Source: Candidatus Pedobacter colombiensis
GTDB taxonomy: Bacteria > Bacteroidota > Bacteroidia > Sphingobacteriales > Sphingobacteriaceae
DNA length: 64,000 nt
Direction: 5' to 3'
NCBI GenBank assembly: GCA_029202485.1
Contig: CP119313.1
Span: 806,001 to 870,000 of the forward strand
In this document: in pieces, positions 17,212 through 26,920 of the stretch
How positions within the stretch are numbered: position 1 is the first letter of the stretch
How the letters are laid out: the number at the start of each line of letters is the position of its first letter
The notes under the pieces: generated by a model
What the model saw: the letters and a program-made list of their open reading frames with translations, nothing else
Told to the model about the DNA's origin: nothing
The model's database searches: none
Translations under genes and position numbers: made by a program

Positions 17212-20178
17212 TTATGGGTTCTCAAATATATCTGCTTCAATAATACTCAATGCCCCTTTAGCATTAGAATTGGCCGTTTTAATACCATCATCCAGGTTCT
17301 TTCCATTCATTTCAACACCAAAATTGCCATTGTTTTTAACTGCTCCGGTATGATTTAGCATTATGGTCACCGTCTTACCTTTAGCAGGCTTACATACTGC
17401 CGTGAAATAACCTAGTCCTGGTTTTGTATTGCCATTAAAAACCTCTTTGTCGTCAACCAGAATACGGATCGGATAGGTTTTAGTCCTGAAACCATTAACT
17501 TTCATACCCACACTTGTAACCATACTTTCTTTAGCTAAAGTATATTTTATCCATGCTGTCGAAATCTGACCATCATTGGCCCAGCCGGTTAGCTCATTGT
17601 CATCATAACTTAGCTTTGCTTTGTCTGCGTTTGCACCCGCATCAGCAGCAATAATCTTTACAGCTTTGCGGGTAACCGTATATGATTGGCCAGCCGGTGT
17701 AGCACCTCTTGTTAAATCCGATTTCAAACCATCCGAAGGCAGTGCAGTAGCAAGTCCATCCTCAACTTTAAATGGCAATGATGTAAAGGAAATAGAAGCA
17801 GCCTTTAATCCATCTGCAGTTGCGTTTAAATCAATTTTACCAGCCGTAGTGGTCGATCGGATAATTACCCTGTTTACCCCACACTCAACCGGAAGTTCTT
17901 TAGCCAAAATATAGTTGTCCGGTCCCTGTGCAATTCCTCCACGCCATTCTGCTGGCCCCGAAAGTGCAAATTTCACTAAATTAAGAGCAGTTGGACAACG
18001 GTTACCATCCTGATCAATGACTTCAACCTCTACTAAAACTGCATCCGCACCATCAGCTTTAAATCCGGTAGGATTTTTAATAGCCGTTAAGCGTAGCGCA
18101 GCAGGAGTCCCCGCTGTTTTTAATTCGGTTTCAGCTAATTTCTTGCCATCGGTACTATAAGAGATCGCTTTCAAAATTCCAGGTTTCCAGCTAATATTTT
18201 TAAAGGTGTACAGAAAGCCATCACTTAGTGTTCCATAACCCAGCGATTTATTGTTTAATACAAGCTCAACCTTATCACCAGTCGAAACTACATAGACATC
18301 TTTTTTTACGCCTTCCTTATAGTTCCAGTGGCCCATGATATGAATGCCGGTCTTTTTAGGCTCAACCCAGCCATCCCACATCACCTGATGGGCGTAGTAA
18401 CCATCTTTTGGAATACGCATTGCATCCACTTCACCACTTCTCCGGTAATTCTCTTCTCCGCGGTGGTGTGTATTTGAATCAGAGAAAATGATATTTACAC
18501 CACCCGAACTGACACGAGTCCCCGTGCCAGGGCGTTCTTGGTAGTAGTCATTCCAGCGTGCAACGCTCTCTACGGCATGAGAATCCTGATTGCGGTTGTA
18601 ATCACTGGCATCGGCACCTTTATACAATGGACCAGCCCCATTTTTATGAAATGGAGGAGTGTACTCATCCCAATATTTTCTTAATCCCTCATCTCTGGAG
18701 TATTCCATAGACCACATCGGCTTCACTGCGCTTTTGTTAATATACAACATCTCCCCACCATATTCGGCCTGGTCAATGTCCAGCATCTCGCGTGATCCGA
18801 TAGCGCGGTAACCATATGGATCATATTGATTGCGGATGTCTTTCATCTCTTGCATATGTGCCGCACTGATCGACTCATTGCCACATTCATAAAAGAGAAT
18901 GCTCGGATTGTTCCGGTTGTAAATGATGGCATCACGCATCACAGCTTTGCGTTGATCCCATCGTACACCTTCAACATCTTTTTCTGAATCTCCAGCCGGC
19001 ATGGCCTCAATCAAGCCTACACGGTCGCAGGACTCAACATCTTGTTTCCATGGGGTGATATGCATCCACCGCACCAAATTTGCATTACTTTGAACCATGA
19101 GTTGATTACTATAATCACTCATCCAGGCAGGAACAGAAAGACCAACGGCTGGCCATTCATTGCTGGTACGTTGTGCATAACCCTTCATCATCAATACACG
19201 ATCATTCAAATAGACCATACCATTTTTAAATTCAGCTTTTCGGAAGCCTGTTTTGGTAGTTACTTCATCGATCACACGACCACCTGATTTTAACCTCGTA
19301 GCTACAGAATATAGATAGCCGTAGCCCCAACTCCAGAAGTTAAGACCGCTAAGTGCAGCCCGGGCAGTAAGGGTTTTTGTTTCACCTGGATTAATAGTGG
19401 CCTGATCTCCTATAAAAGTCTTTACCAGCTTATTTTCGGCATCCCTGATCTCTACCTCATACTGAACCGACAGCGCAGTTTTGTCGTCGTTTTTAACCTC
19501 AGATTCTGCAACTACAGTAGCAGATCTGCCAGGGATATCAAAATGCTCAGCGTAAATGTAATTACCTGTTGTTTTTAACATACTGTATAAAGGCAAGGTT
19601 TGGTATAACTTACCGGTAATGTGTAAGCGTACATTTTTAGAAAGTCCACCATAATTGGCATTGAAGTTCTTATTATTCCACTGGAAGCCTGAGTTGGTTG
19701 CTTTTTCTTTGTAATTCCAGGCATTGTCAATACGTACGGCCAAAACATTTTCCTGGCCCGAGGGATAGACAACATCAGTAATGTCAAAGCCAAAGGCCAT
19801 AACACCATTTTCATGGCGACCAATAAATTTTCCGTTTAAATAGAACTCTCCTGCCTGACGGACACCTTCAAATTCCAGAAAAACCTTTTTTTCTGTAGCT
19901 GATGCCGGAATTTTAAAATGTTTGCGGTACCAGGAAATGCCGGTGGGTAACTCTTCTATAGATTTTTTAAAGACTTCGTCTTCATTCCAGGCATGTGGCA
20001 GGGTAATGGTCTTCCAGTTTGAATCATCAAAGTTGGGTGCTTTAGCAGTGCTGTCATCACCTACATATAATTTCCAACCTGGATTAAAATTATAGGTCAC
20101 ACGTACTGTTTTCTCGGATTGTGCAAATGCAAAGGATTGAATCAGGAAAAATAAGGGAAATATAAAGTTGAATTTCAT
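17212..20178 (-). CDS. GH2 family beta-galactosidase-like enzyme, secreted
   Basis: A 988-aa protein; the ATG (MKFNFIFPLFF) is preferred to a GTG one codon upstream. A signal peptide is followed by a GH2 sugar-binding domain (GISWYRKHFKIP, VRQAGEFYLNGKFIGRHENG), an immunoglobulin-like domain, a TIM barrel with acid/base motif YECGNES and likely nucleophile in MWSMEYSRDEG, then further beta-sandwich domains (DUF4982-like, then a C-terminal carbohydrate-binding-like segment). GH2 covers beta-galactosidases, beta-glucuronidases, galacturonidases and others. In this locus a galactan/RG-I side-chain beta-galactosidase is most plausible. It starts 11 bp after the GH43 stop, so the two form an operon. 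Confidence 0.82.
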   Translation of the reverse strand: MKFNFIFPLFFLIQSFAFAQSEKTVRVTYNFNPGWKLYVGDDSTAKAPNFDDSNWKTITLPHAWNEDEVFKKSIEELPTGISWYRKHFKIPASATEKKVFLEFEGVRQAGEFYLNGKFIGRHENGVMAFGFDITDVVYPSGQENVLAVRIDNAWNYKEKATNSGFQWNNKNFNANYGGLSKNVRLHITGKLYQTLPLYSMLKTTGNYIYAEHFDIPGRSATVVAESEVKNDDKTALSVQYEVEIRDAENKLVKTFIGDQATINPGETKTLTARAALSGLNFWSWGYGYLYSVATRLKSGGRVIDEVTTKTGFRKAEFKNGMVYLNDRVLMMKGYAQRTSNEWPAVGLSVPAWMSDYSNQLMVQSNANLVRWMHITPWKQDVESCDRVGLIEAMPAGDSEKDVEGVRWDQRKAVMRDAIIYNRNNPSILFYECGNESISAAHMQEMKDIRNQYDPYGYRAIGSREMLDIDQAEYGGEMLYINKSAVKPMWSMEYSRDEGLRKYWDEYTPPFHKNGAGPLYKGADASDYNRNQDSHAVESVARWNDYYQERPGTGTRVSSGGVNIIFSDSNTHHRGEENYRRSGEVDAMRIPKDGYYAHQVMWDGWVEPKKTGIHIMGHWNYKEGVKKDVYVVSTGDKVELVLNNKSLGYGTLSDGFLYTFKNISWKPGILKAISYSTDGKKLAETELKTAGTPAALRLTAIKNPTGFKADGADAVLVEVEVIDQDGNRCPTALNLVKFALSGPAEWRGGIAQGPDNYILAKELPVECGVNRVIIRSTTTAGKIDLNATADGLKAASISFTSLPFKVEDGLATALPSDGLKSDLTRGATPAGQSYTVTRKAVKIIAADAGANADKAKLSYDDNELTGWANDGQISTAWIKYTLAKESMVTSVGMKVNGFRTKTYPIRILVDDKEVFNGNTKPGLGYFTAVCKPAKGKTVTIMLNHTGAVKNNGNFGVEMNGKNLDDGIKTANSNAKGALSIIEADIFENP

Positions 20179-20189
20179 CACAAGATTTA

Positions 20190-21200
20190 TTATGGTTTGG
20201 TTAAAGCTATTTTTAAGGTTTTATCTCTATCACATATAATCATTCCGTTTACGTATTCGAGTTCTGCCAATTGCAGACTGCTGCGTCTGGTTTCATAGTT
20301 GTCGATACCTTTGTTGGCAGGTATTCTTCCGGGATGGGTAAAATAATAGATAAAAGCCCTTCCGTTGTTAACCACCACATCTGCATGTCCACCCATCACC
20401 TGATCGTCGACACCTTTCCCGGGTATTTGCAAGATATTTTCAGGTTGCCTTTTCCATTCAGTCAGGTCTTTTGAAGCATATACGCCTAAACCTTTCCAAT
20501 TGTCGACAATCATCCAATAAGTATCCTTCCAAAAGAAAACTTTAGGGCCTTCACCACCCCTGTCGCCAATTGCACGTTTGCCACTATCTTTCCAATGATA
20601 AAGATCATCGCTGTCTGCATAATAGATAGATTTCCCTGCCATTTCATTGTTATAGTACATGCGCCAGCTCCCGTTGGGCATTTTAACTACACAAGCATCT
20701 ATGCAACGTTCTGAGGCTAAATTAAGCTTTGATTCAAACTTCCAGTTGATCAGATTGGTGCTGGTTAAATGGATAATGTCTCTGGGGTGCCTCCAGTCGG
20801 CAAAAACTCCGGGAACGTAGGTCAGGTACATGTGGTATATACCTTTATTTTCGATTACCTCCGGGGCCCAATGCGTGTAATCAGGAAAGCGATATTGAAT
20901 GTCACAAGTATCTCTGTATTTCCAGTCAACCCCATTTCTTGATTCTGCAATGCCTATTCTTGTTCCATGCACCCAGGTAACCCCATCCAAATCTTTCGCT
21001 TTAGCCCGGCGATTGGTATAAAGCATAAACCATTTTTGCTCAGCTTTATTCCAGACGACTACCGGATCAGCTGCACCATCATATACAGGATCTCTGTAAA
21101 GTGGCTTAGGGACAATTTGCGCTTTCTTATTGGTTTGAGCCCCAACATAAAATGGAGCAATAAATAAGAAGAATAATAATAAACGTTTAAACAGATACAT
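20190..21200 (-). CDS. GH43-like five-bladed propeller glycosidase, secreted
   Basis: A 336-aa protein with signal peptide (MYLFKRLLLFFLFIAPFYVGAQ). The three acidic positions of clan GH-F are identifiable: Asp in YDGAADPVVVWN, Asp in CIDACVVKMPNG and Glu in GGEGPKVFFW, with HWAPEV between them. Substrate is undetermined; characterised relatives act on alpha-L-arabinofuranosides, beta-galactofuranosides or beta-galactosides. First gene of a two-gene operon with GH2. Its start is preceded by a CA-rich leader (CAAAACCAACCAA) mirrored at the divergent CE12 gene. GH43 is likely; GH117-like or another GH-F member cannot be excluded. Confidence 0.7.
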   Translation of the reverse strand: MYLFKRLLLFFLFIAPFYVGAQTNKKAQIVPKPLYRDPVYDGAADPVVVWNKAEQKWFMLYTNRRAKAKDLDGVTWVHGTRIGIAESRNGVDWKYRDTCDIQYRFPDYTHWAPEVIENKGIYHMYLTYVPGVFADWRHPRDIIHLTSTNLINWKFESKLNLASERCIDACVVKMPNGSWRMYYNNEMAGKSIYYADSDDLYHWKDSGKRAIGDRGGEGPKVFFWKDTYWMIVDNWKGLGVYASKDLTEWKRQPENILQIPGKGVDDQVMGGHADVVVNNGRAFIYYFTHPGRIPANKGIDNYETRRSSLQLAELEYVNGMIICDRDKTLKIALTKP

Positions 21201-21365
21201 TTGGTTGGTTTTGTGAATTTAAACAGGAAATAAGCCTTAAAGTAAGCTCATTTTAAAGTTCCTGCAACCTGCTCCATCCTGAGCAGACAGGATGGGCCAT
21301 GTTGGTTTTTAGGATTGGGTTTCCTAATTTTCACCTGAATAAATTTGCTGCCAAACCAACCAAAT
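21201..21365. promoter_or_regulatory. Divergent promoter region between GH43 and CE12 genes
   Basis: A 165-bp region. Two mutually exclusive perfect inverted repeats overlap: CTGCTC/GAGCAG around CATCCT (21269-21286) and CCATCCTG/CAGGATGG around AGCAGA (21274-21295). The outer ends are CA-rich leaders for both genes (AAACCAACCAA type, in inverted orientation). The CCATCCTG core also occurs in the 7.6-7.8 kb divergent promoter, making it an operator candidate for a common regulator. Confidence 0.45.
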
Positions 21366-22646
21366 ATGATGATGAACCTTAAACCCTTTATAACTGTATT
21401 ATTAGCCTTTACTTTATGGAACACCGGTATTCATGCACAGGTAAAATTTAAGTTCGATTTTGGTGCAGGCAAAATCGCTGATGGCTATACCCGCGTTTTA
21501 CCTGATCAGAGCTATTCAAAAGAAAATGGATACGGTTTTGATTTCAATACTGTTATGACGGGTAGTGGCACCCCATTTTATTTCTCTGTTAAAGTGCCTG
21601 AAGGAAATTATAAAATAACGGTAACGCTTGGAGATCCGAAAAAGGCATCCCAAACTACAGTTAAAGCCGAATCACGCAGATTGATGCTGGAAGCCGTTCC
21701 GGCCAAAGCAGGAGAGTTCATAAAAAAGACTTTTATTGTAAATATAAAAGATAGGAATATCAATAATGGAGAGCAGGTCGCGCTTAAGCCCCGCGAATTG
21801 ACAAAGCTAGACTGGGACGATAAACTGACGCTGGAATTTGCCGGTCCGCCCGCCCTAAAAGCTATGGAAATTACGAAAGTTGAAGATCAGATTACAGTTT
21901 ACCTGGCGGGAAATTCGACTGTTGTCAATCAGGATGATGAACCTTGGGGTTCCTGGGGACAAATGATCCCACGCTTTTTTAAACCCGGAGTGTCATTTGC
22001 CAACCATGCAGAATCAGGTCTCACATTGGGCTCTTTCATAGGTAGTAAAAGATTAAAGAAAGTATTGAGTGTAATGAAGTCCGGAGATTATCTTTTTATA
22101 GAATTTGGCCATAACGATCAGAAAGATAAAGGACCTAATGATGGTGCATATAAATCATACACCGAACGTTTAAAAACATTCGTAATAGAAACAAAGAAAA
22201 AGGGAGGAATTCCGGTGATTGTGACATCCACTAGCCGCAGGTCTTTTGAAAATGGAAAGATTGTAAACTCTTTGGGCGATTTTCCGGATGCGGCACGTAA
22301 AGTTGCAGCTTCAGAAAATGTTGCACTGATAGATTTGAATGCACTGACCACAACATTGTTCAATGCCCTTGGCGAAGAGTCTTCAAAAAAGGCTTTTGTA
22401 CATTATCCTGCAAACTCGTACCCGGGACAGGACAAACCCCTGGCAGATAATACACATTTCAATACCTATGGTGCCTACGAGATTTCCAAATGTGTGATTG
22501 AAGGGATAAAATCTGCTAAGCTCGATCTTGCAAAATACCTGATCAACCCAAAAGCTAAATTTGATCCGGCTAAACCGGATGCTGTTGAAGACTGGCACTG
22601 GCCGGAAAGTCCGAAAAGTAGTGTGGTAAAACCTGATGGAAATTAA
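21366..22646 (+). CDS. CE12 rhamnogalacturonan acetylesterase, secreted
   Basis: A 426-aa protein; the first of three consecutive ATGs was chosen over an in-frame TTG upstream. The signal peptide ends near GIHAQ. An N-terminal beta-sandwich (VKFKFDFGAGKIADGYTRV) precedes an SGNH hydrolase: block I YLAGNST (nucleophile Ser), the Gly block in NHAESGLTLGS, block III FIEFGHNDQKD, and the C-terminal Asp-His pair in LADNTHFNTYGAYE. CE12 enzymes remove acetyl groups from galacturonate in rhamnogalacturonan I, clearing the backbone for PL9. The GH127/146 gene starts 4 bp after its stop. Confidence 0.9.
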   Translation: MMMNLKPFITVLLAFTLWNTGIHAQVKFKFDFGAGKIADGYTRVLPDQSYSKENGYGFDFNTVMTGSGTPFYFSVKVPEGNYKITVTLGDPKKASQTTVKAESRRLMLEAVPAKAGEFIKKTFIVNIKDRNINNGEQVALKPRELTKLDWDDKLTLEFAGPPALKAMEITKVEDQITVYLAGNSTVVNQDDEPWGSWGQMIPRFFKPGVSFANHAESGLTLGSFIGSKRLKKVLSVMKSGDYLFIEFGHNDQKDKGPNDGAYKSYTERLKTFVIETKKKGGIPVIVTSTSRRSFENGKIVNSLGDFPDAARKVAASENVALIDLNALTTTLFNALGEESSKKAFVHYPANSYPGQDKPLADNTHFNTYGAYEISKCVIEGIKSAKLDLAKYLINPKAKFDPAKPDAVEDWHWPESPKSSVVKPDGN

Positions 22647-22650
22647 GCCA

Positions 22651-24963
22651 ATGAAAATCTTTTTCTGTATATTTTTCGGAATACTGACCTTGTCTGTCAG
22701 CGCTCAAAAGGAAAGCAAAGTTTTAGAATCCTTCCCATTAAGCAGGGTAAGTTTACTCGATGGGCCATTTAAACAGGCACAGCAAACGGATATGAAATAC
22801 ATACTATCCCTTAGTGCAAATCGTTTGCTGGCCCCATATCTGAAGGAAGCGGGTTTAAAGCCAAAGGCCGAACAATATGGGAACTGGGAGAACACAGGTT
22901 TGGATGGCCATATTGGTGGTCACTACTTATCCGCACTTGCTTTCATGTATGCAGCTACCGGAAATGCAGAACTAAAAAGCCGAATTGACTATATGTTGGA
23001 TGAACTGGATAAATGCCAGATCAGTAATGGAGACGGCTATCTTGGCGGTATACCGGGAGGTAAGGCCATGTGGAAACAAATTGCCGATGGAAATATAAAA
23101 GCTTCCGGTTTTTCATTAAATGGAAAATGGGTCCCTTTATATAACATCCATAAAATCTACGCTGGGCTTTATGATGTTTATGCCCAAACAGGTAACGTTA
23201 AAGCCAGACAAATGTTAATCCGGCTTACGGATTGGTGCGTTAAACTGGTCGCCAACTTATCAGATGAACAAATTCAGACCATGCTCAAAAGCGAACATGG
23301 TGGATTAAATGAAGTATTTGCCAATGTTGCAGTAATTACCGGGAATAAAAAATACCTGGAACTGGCACGCCGGTTCTCAGATCATAAAATTCTTGATCCA
23401 CTGCTGCAAAGTCGAGATGCACTAAACGGGTTACATGCCAACACACAGATTCCAAAGGTGATTGGCTTTATACGCGTAGCTGAAGTTTCAGCAGATTCGG
23501 CCTGGGCAAAGGCGGCAGATTTTTTCTGGCAGACTGTGGTGTCGAACAGAACCGTTGCTATAGGTGGAAATAGTGTGCATGAACATTTTCATCCTGCTAA
23601 TGATTTTTCATCCATGATGGAATCCAGGGAAGGACCGGAAACCTGCAATTCCTATAATATGCTTAAGTTAACCAATCACCTGTTTCTGGCAAAAGCATCG
23701 TCAAAGTATATGGATTATTACGAACGAACCTTGTATAACCACATTCTTTCTTCGCAACACCCTGACGGTGGTTTTGTTTATTTTACACCAATGCGTCCCG
23801 TTCATTACCGGGTATACTCACAGGCCCAGGAAAGTTTTTGGTGTTGTGTGGGCTCCGGATTGGAAAATCACGGTAAATATGGAGAATTGATTTACGCCCA
23901 TACTGATAAAGATCTTTTTGTGAATCTTTATATCGCCTCTGCGTTAAACTGGAAAGAGAAAGGAGTAGAAATGGTACAACGAACTAACTTCCCCGAAAGC
24001 GAAAATACAATGCTAACCTTAAAGCTGGCAAGGAGTAATCGTTTTACCCTTCACTTACGTTATCCATCCTGGATAGAAAAAGATAAAATGGAAGTCTATG
24101 TAAATGGCAAGAAACAAGCGATAAATAAAGATAGTAATGATTATGTCGGCATCACCCGCTTATGGAATTCTGGTGATGTGGTTAAGGTAAAGCTGCCCAT
24201 GCATACCAGTACTGAGTTTTTGCCGGATAAATCGGATTGGGTAGCATTTGTCCGCGGACCAATTGTATTGGCAGCAGCGATGGATACACTAGATCAGCCT
24301 GGGTTAAGGGCAGATGGAAGTAGGATGGGCCACATTGCATCCGGACAACTCTATCCTTTAGATAAAGCGCCTTTAGTTGTTGGTTCAAAGGATAACCTGA
24401 TAAGATCTGATGATTTATTTTACCAGCCAAAATATAAAAATCTCAAACTCGTACCATTTTACACTTTAAATGATACCCGCTACATCATCTATTTTCCTTA
24501 CAGCAGTCAGGAAAACCTGCCTGAAAGATTAGCCTCCATTAAACAAAAGGAGCAGGCCGAAATCGATTTGGAACAGCGTACTGTAGATGTAGTGAGGACA
24601 GGTGAGCAGCAGCCAGAATCCGATCATAATTTTAAAGGTGAAAAAACAGAAGCAGGCTTATTCATGGATCGGCATTTCAGAGCCGGTACAGGTTGGTTCA
24701 GCTATAACTTTAAAAACAAAGCACAGACGGCAAAAACAGTGCGTTTAACCTTTTTTGGGAAGGATAAAAACAAAATGTTTGACATTTTAATCAATAATAA
24801 ACCGCTTACCACCATAACATTAGACGGAACAAAAGAGGCAACGTTTTTTAATGAAGTATATGCGATTCCGGCGGAGCTATTGAATACTAACCCTGAAATA
24901 AAAATAATGGCAAAAGAAGGATCTTCAATTGCCAATATTTATGAGATAAGGTTAATGAAATAA
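22651..24963 (+). CDS. GH127/GH146 beta-L-arabinofuranosidase, secreted
   Basis: A 770-aa protein; the ATG giving MKIFFCIFFGILTLSVSAQ was preferred for its signal peptide, while an ATG five codons upstream would overlap the CE12 stop. The (alpha/alpha)6 barrel shows the family metal/catalytic set: Glu and Cys in REGPETCNSYNM, and the Cys pair in FWCCVGSGLENHGKYGE, equivalent to the Zn-cysteine cluster of HypBA1-type enzymes. C-terminal beta-sandwich modules complete the usual length. These enzymes release beta-L-arabinofuranose from arabinan, RG side chains or hydroxyproline-rich glycoproteins. The GH127 and GH146 families cannot be separated by eye. It converges on the reverse GH43 gene with a 3-bp gap. 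Confidence 0.87.
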   Translation: MKIFFCIFFGILTLSVSAQKESKVLESFPLSRVSLLDGPFKQAQQTDMKYILSLSANRLLAPYLKEAGLKPKAEQYGNWENTGLDGHIGGHYLSALAFMYAATGNAELKSRIDYMLDELDKCQISNGDGYLGGIPGGKAMWKQIADGNIKASGFSLNGKWVPLYNIHKIYAGLYDVYAQTGNVKARQMLIRLTDWCVKLVANLSDEQIQTMLKSEHGGLNEVFANVAVITGNKKYLELARRFSDHKILDPLLQSRDALNGLHANTQIPKVIGFIRVAEVSADSAWAKAADFFWQTVVSNRTVAIGGNSVHEHFHPANDFSSMMESREGPETCNSYNMLKLTNHLFLAKASSKYMDYYERTLYNHILSSQHPDGGFVYFTPMRPVHYRVYSQAQESFWCCVGSGLENHGKYGELIYAHTDKDLFVNLYIASALNWKEKGVEMVQRTNFPESENTMLTLKLARSNRFTLHLRYPSWIEKDKMEVYVNGKKQAINKDSNDYVGITRLWNSGDVVKVKLPMHTSTEFLPDKSDWVAFVRGPIVLAAAMDTLDQPGLRADGSRMGHIASGQLYPLDKAPLVVGSKDNLIRSDDLFYQPKYKNLKLVPFYTLNDTRYIIYFPYSSQENLPERLASIKQKEQAEIDLEQRTVDVVRTGEQQPESDHNFKGEKTEAGLFMDRHFRAGTGWFSYNFKNKAQTAKTVRLTFFGKDKNKMFDILINNKPLTTITLDGTKEATFFNEVYAIPAELLNTNPEIKIMAKEGSSIANIYEIRLMK

Positions 24964-24966
24964 AAA

Positions 24967-25947
24967 CTATTTGGCTTTTTCTACCCCCTCAGTGGTCATA
25001 ACTACCCGTTTCATACTGCCATCTTTATTGTAATATAGATAATCTATACATACTGATCTTCTAAAACTACCACCATCATTATTGATTGAGCCATTATGGT
25101 AGATGAAATAAGACTTTCCTTTAAAATCTATGATGGCCTGATGGTTCGTGTTAGAGTTCCCGGCAATCTCATTTAATATCCCTTTATAAGTCCAGGGACC
25201 ATTGATGTTTTTGCTCATGGCATAGACAATTTTCTCCGGGAATTGAGAAGCATAGGATAGATAATACCAACCTTTACGTTTGTGAATCCAGGGCGCTTCA
25301 GTAAACTCAGGAATATCCACGGTTTTAATGGGACCATCCAATTCAATCATGTTCTTTTTTAGTTTGGCATAATAACATTTTGTATTTCCCCAGAACAAGT
25401 AAGCCTGACCGTCATCATCTATGATGACAGTAGGATCGATATCATCCCAACTGATCTTTGTATCTGTTGTCATGTCATTTGTGATCAGCGCTTTGCCAAT
25501 GGCATCCTTAAAGGGACCAGTCGGACGATCAGATACGGCCACGCCAATGGCCTTGCCATGAATGGTATTATGTGTAATGGCTACATACCAGTAAAACTTT
25601 CCGTCACGTTCAATGACCTGCGAAGCCCAGGCATCGTCCTTTGCCCATAGAAAATCTTTTGTACTAAGCGGTACTTTATGTGCTCTCCAGTTTATCATAT
25701 CAGCAGATGAATAACATAGCCATTCGTGCATTTCATATCTTTCTTTGCCTTTCGGCGCCTCATCATGACCGGTATAGAGATAGACAGAATCACCGTAAAC
25801 CATGGCCGCAGGGTCGGCCGTATATTTATCTTTGATGATGGGGTTGCCGGTCGACTTAAAGGTCTTGATTTCCTGTGCACGAACTAAAGAAAAACAAGCC
25901 GTGCCAAGCAGCAATGTTAAGCAAGCGGATTTTAGGTGTTGGATCAT
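24967..25947 (-). CDS. GH43 arabinofuranosidase/xylosidase-type enzyme, secreted
   Basis: A 326-aa five-bladed propeller protein with a signal peptide ending near VRAQE. The canonical GH43 acids are clear: Asp in KYTADPAAMV (base), Asp in WDDIDPTVIIDDDG (pKa modulator) and Glu in FTEAPWIHKRKGWYYL (acid). The order and the late NHQAIIDFKGKSYFIYHNG segment resemble GH43 alpha-L-arabinofuranosidases and arabinoxylan-active members. Last gene of the five-gene reverse operon starting with GH51. It would release arabinose from arabinan or arabinogalactan side chains; the exact linkage is not decidable here. Confidence 0.85.
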   Translation of the reverse strand: MIQHLKSACLTLLLGTACFSLVRAQEIKTFKSTGNPIIKDKYTADPAAMVYGDSVYLYTGHDEAPKGKERYEMHEWLCYSSADMINWRAHKVPLSTKDFLWAKDDAWASQVIERDGKFYWYVAITHNTIHGKAIGVAVSDRPTGPFKDAIGKALITNDMTTDTKISWDDIDPTVIIDDDGQAYLFWGNTKCYYAKLKKNMIELDGPIKTVDIPEFTEAPWIHKRKGWYYLSYASQFPEKIVYAMSKNINGPWTYKGILNEIAGNSNTNHQAIIDFKGKSYFIYHNGSINNDGGSFRRSVCIDYLYYNKDGSMKRVVMTTEGVEKAK

Positions 25948-25957
25948 GTGTTTCGTG

Positions 25958-26902
25958 TTATAGCGCCAGTAATTTTTTAAGTTCTTTTTGTTTCACCTGA
26001 AGAATTGTACCATGTCTTAAACCTTTAGGTAAAGAGATTTGATCAGATACATCCTGCCAGTTCTTTAGGTCCGATGACAGGATCGCTCCATATTTATGAT
26101 CCCTGTATTTATCGAAGTATACCAGCCAATCATTTCCTTTTCTTAATGTGGTTGGCCCTTCAGCCCAGTAATTGCCAGTAATTGGAGCGCTTGCTGCAGA
26201 GTAAGGCCCGGTTAACTGATCACTAAAGGCAACTTTAAGGTTTTTCTGAGCGGGTTCTCTGGTCTCATCTTTCAGGAACATGACAAATCTTCCACCGTCC
26301 TTTACAATGGTAGCATCAATCACGTTAAAACCCGGATCGTAAAGGAGTTTGGTTTCGGAATAGGTTTTAAAGTCTTTCGTTGTCACGTAATACATCCGGT
26401 GATTGTACCCATCATCAGCTTTAGAAGCCGTTTCAGGAAATTTGCCGACAATAGTGGTCGCCCAGTAGATCATATATGTTTTGGTAGTAGCATCATAAGT
26501 AATCTCTGGCGCCCAGGTATTTCTTGCACCCTCTTCTTTAGCCATTACCGGAATAAACTGCTGCTCCGACCAGTTGATCAGGTCTTTGGAGCTGGCATAA
26601 CCAATACCTTTATCTTTCCAGCTTACCGTCCATACCATGTGGAATAAACCATCAGCCCCACGAATAATACAAGGATCACGCATGAGCTTGTCCTTGCTAA
26701 CTGTTGGGGTTAAAAAAGATTGGTCATTTTTTAATGCCTTCCAATGGTAGGCATCTTCGCTGTAAGCTAAATGAAGACCATCTTCTCCGTTGCCTTTAAA
26801 GTATGCGAATATAAACGGGTCTTTTGAAGATTGGGCATTTGCCGATAATAGGGCCGTACAATAAAGGACTGCGGTAAATAAAAACTTATTCATTGAATTC
26901 AT
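25958..26902 (-). CDS. GH43-type glycosidase, second in operon, secreted
   Basis: A 314-aa protein with signal peptide (FLFTAVLYCTALLSANAQ). It has the phylum-typical opening DPFIFAYFKGNGEDGLHLAYS; the GH-F acids are probably Asp in MRDPCII, Asp in FNVIDATIV and Glu in YWAEGPTTL. It is only distantly similar to the two other GH43-type proteins in this window, so a different linkage specificity is likely. It starts 18 bp after the GH97 gene and ends 10 bp before the next GH43 gene. An internal Met three codons in is an alternative start. Confidence 0.75.
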   Translation of the reverse strand: MNSMNKFLFTAVLYCTALLSANAQSSKDPFIFAYFKGNGEDGLHLAYSEDAYHWKALKNDQSFLTPTVSKDKLMRDPCIIRGADGLFHMVWTVSWKDKGIGYASSKDLINWSEQQFIPVMAKEEGARNTWAPEITYDATTKTYMIYWATTIVGKFPETASKADDGYNHRMYYVTTKDFKTYSETKLLYDPGFNVIDATIVKDGGRFVMFLKDETREPAQKNLKVAFSDQLTGPYSAASAPITGNYWAEGPTTLRKGNDWLVYFDKYRDHKYGAILSSDLKNWQDVSDQISLPKGLRHGTILQVKQKELKKLLAL

Positions 26903-26920
26903 TTAAATATCATTGATGAT

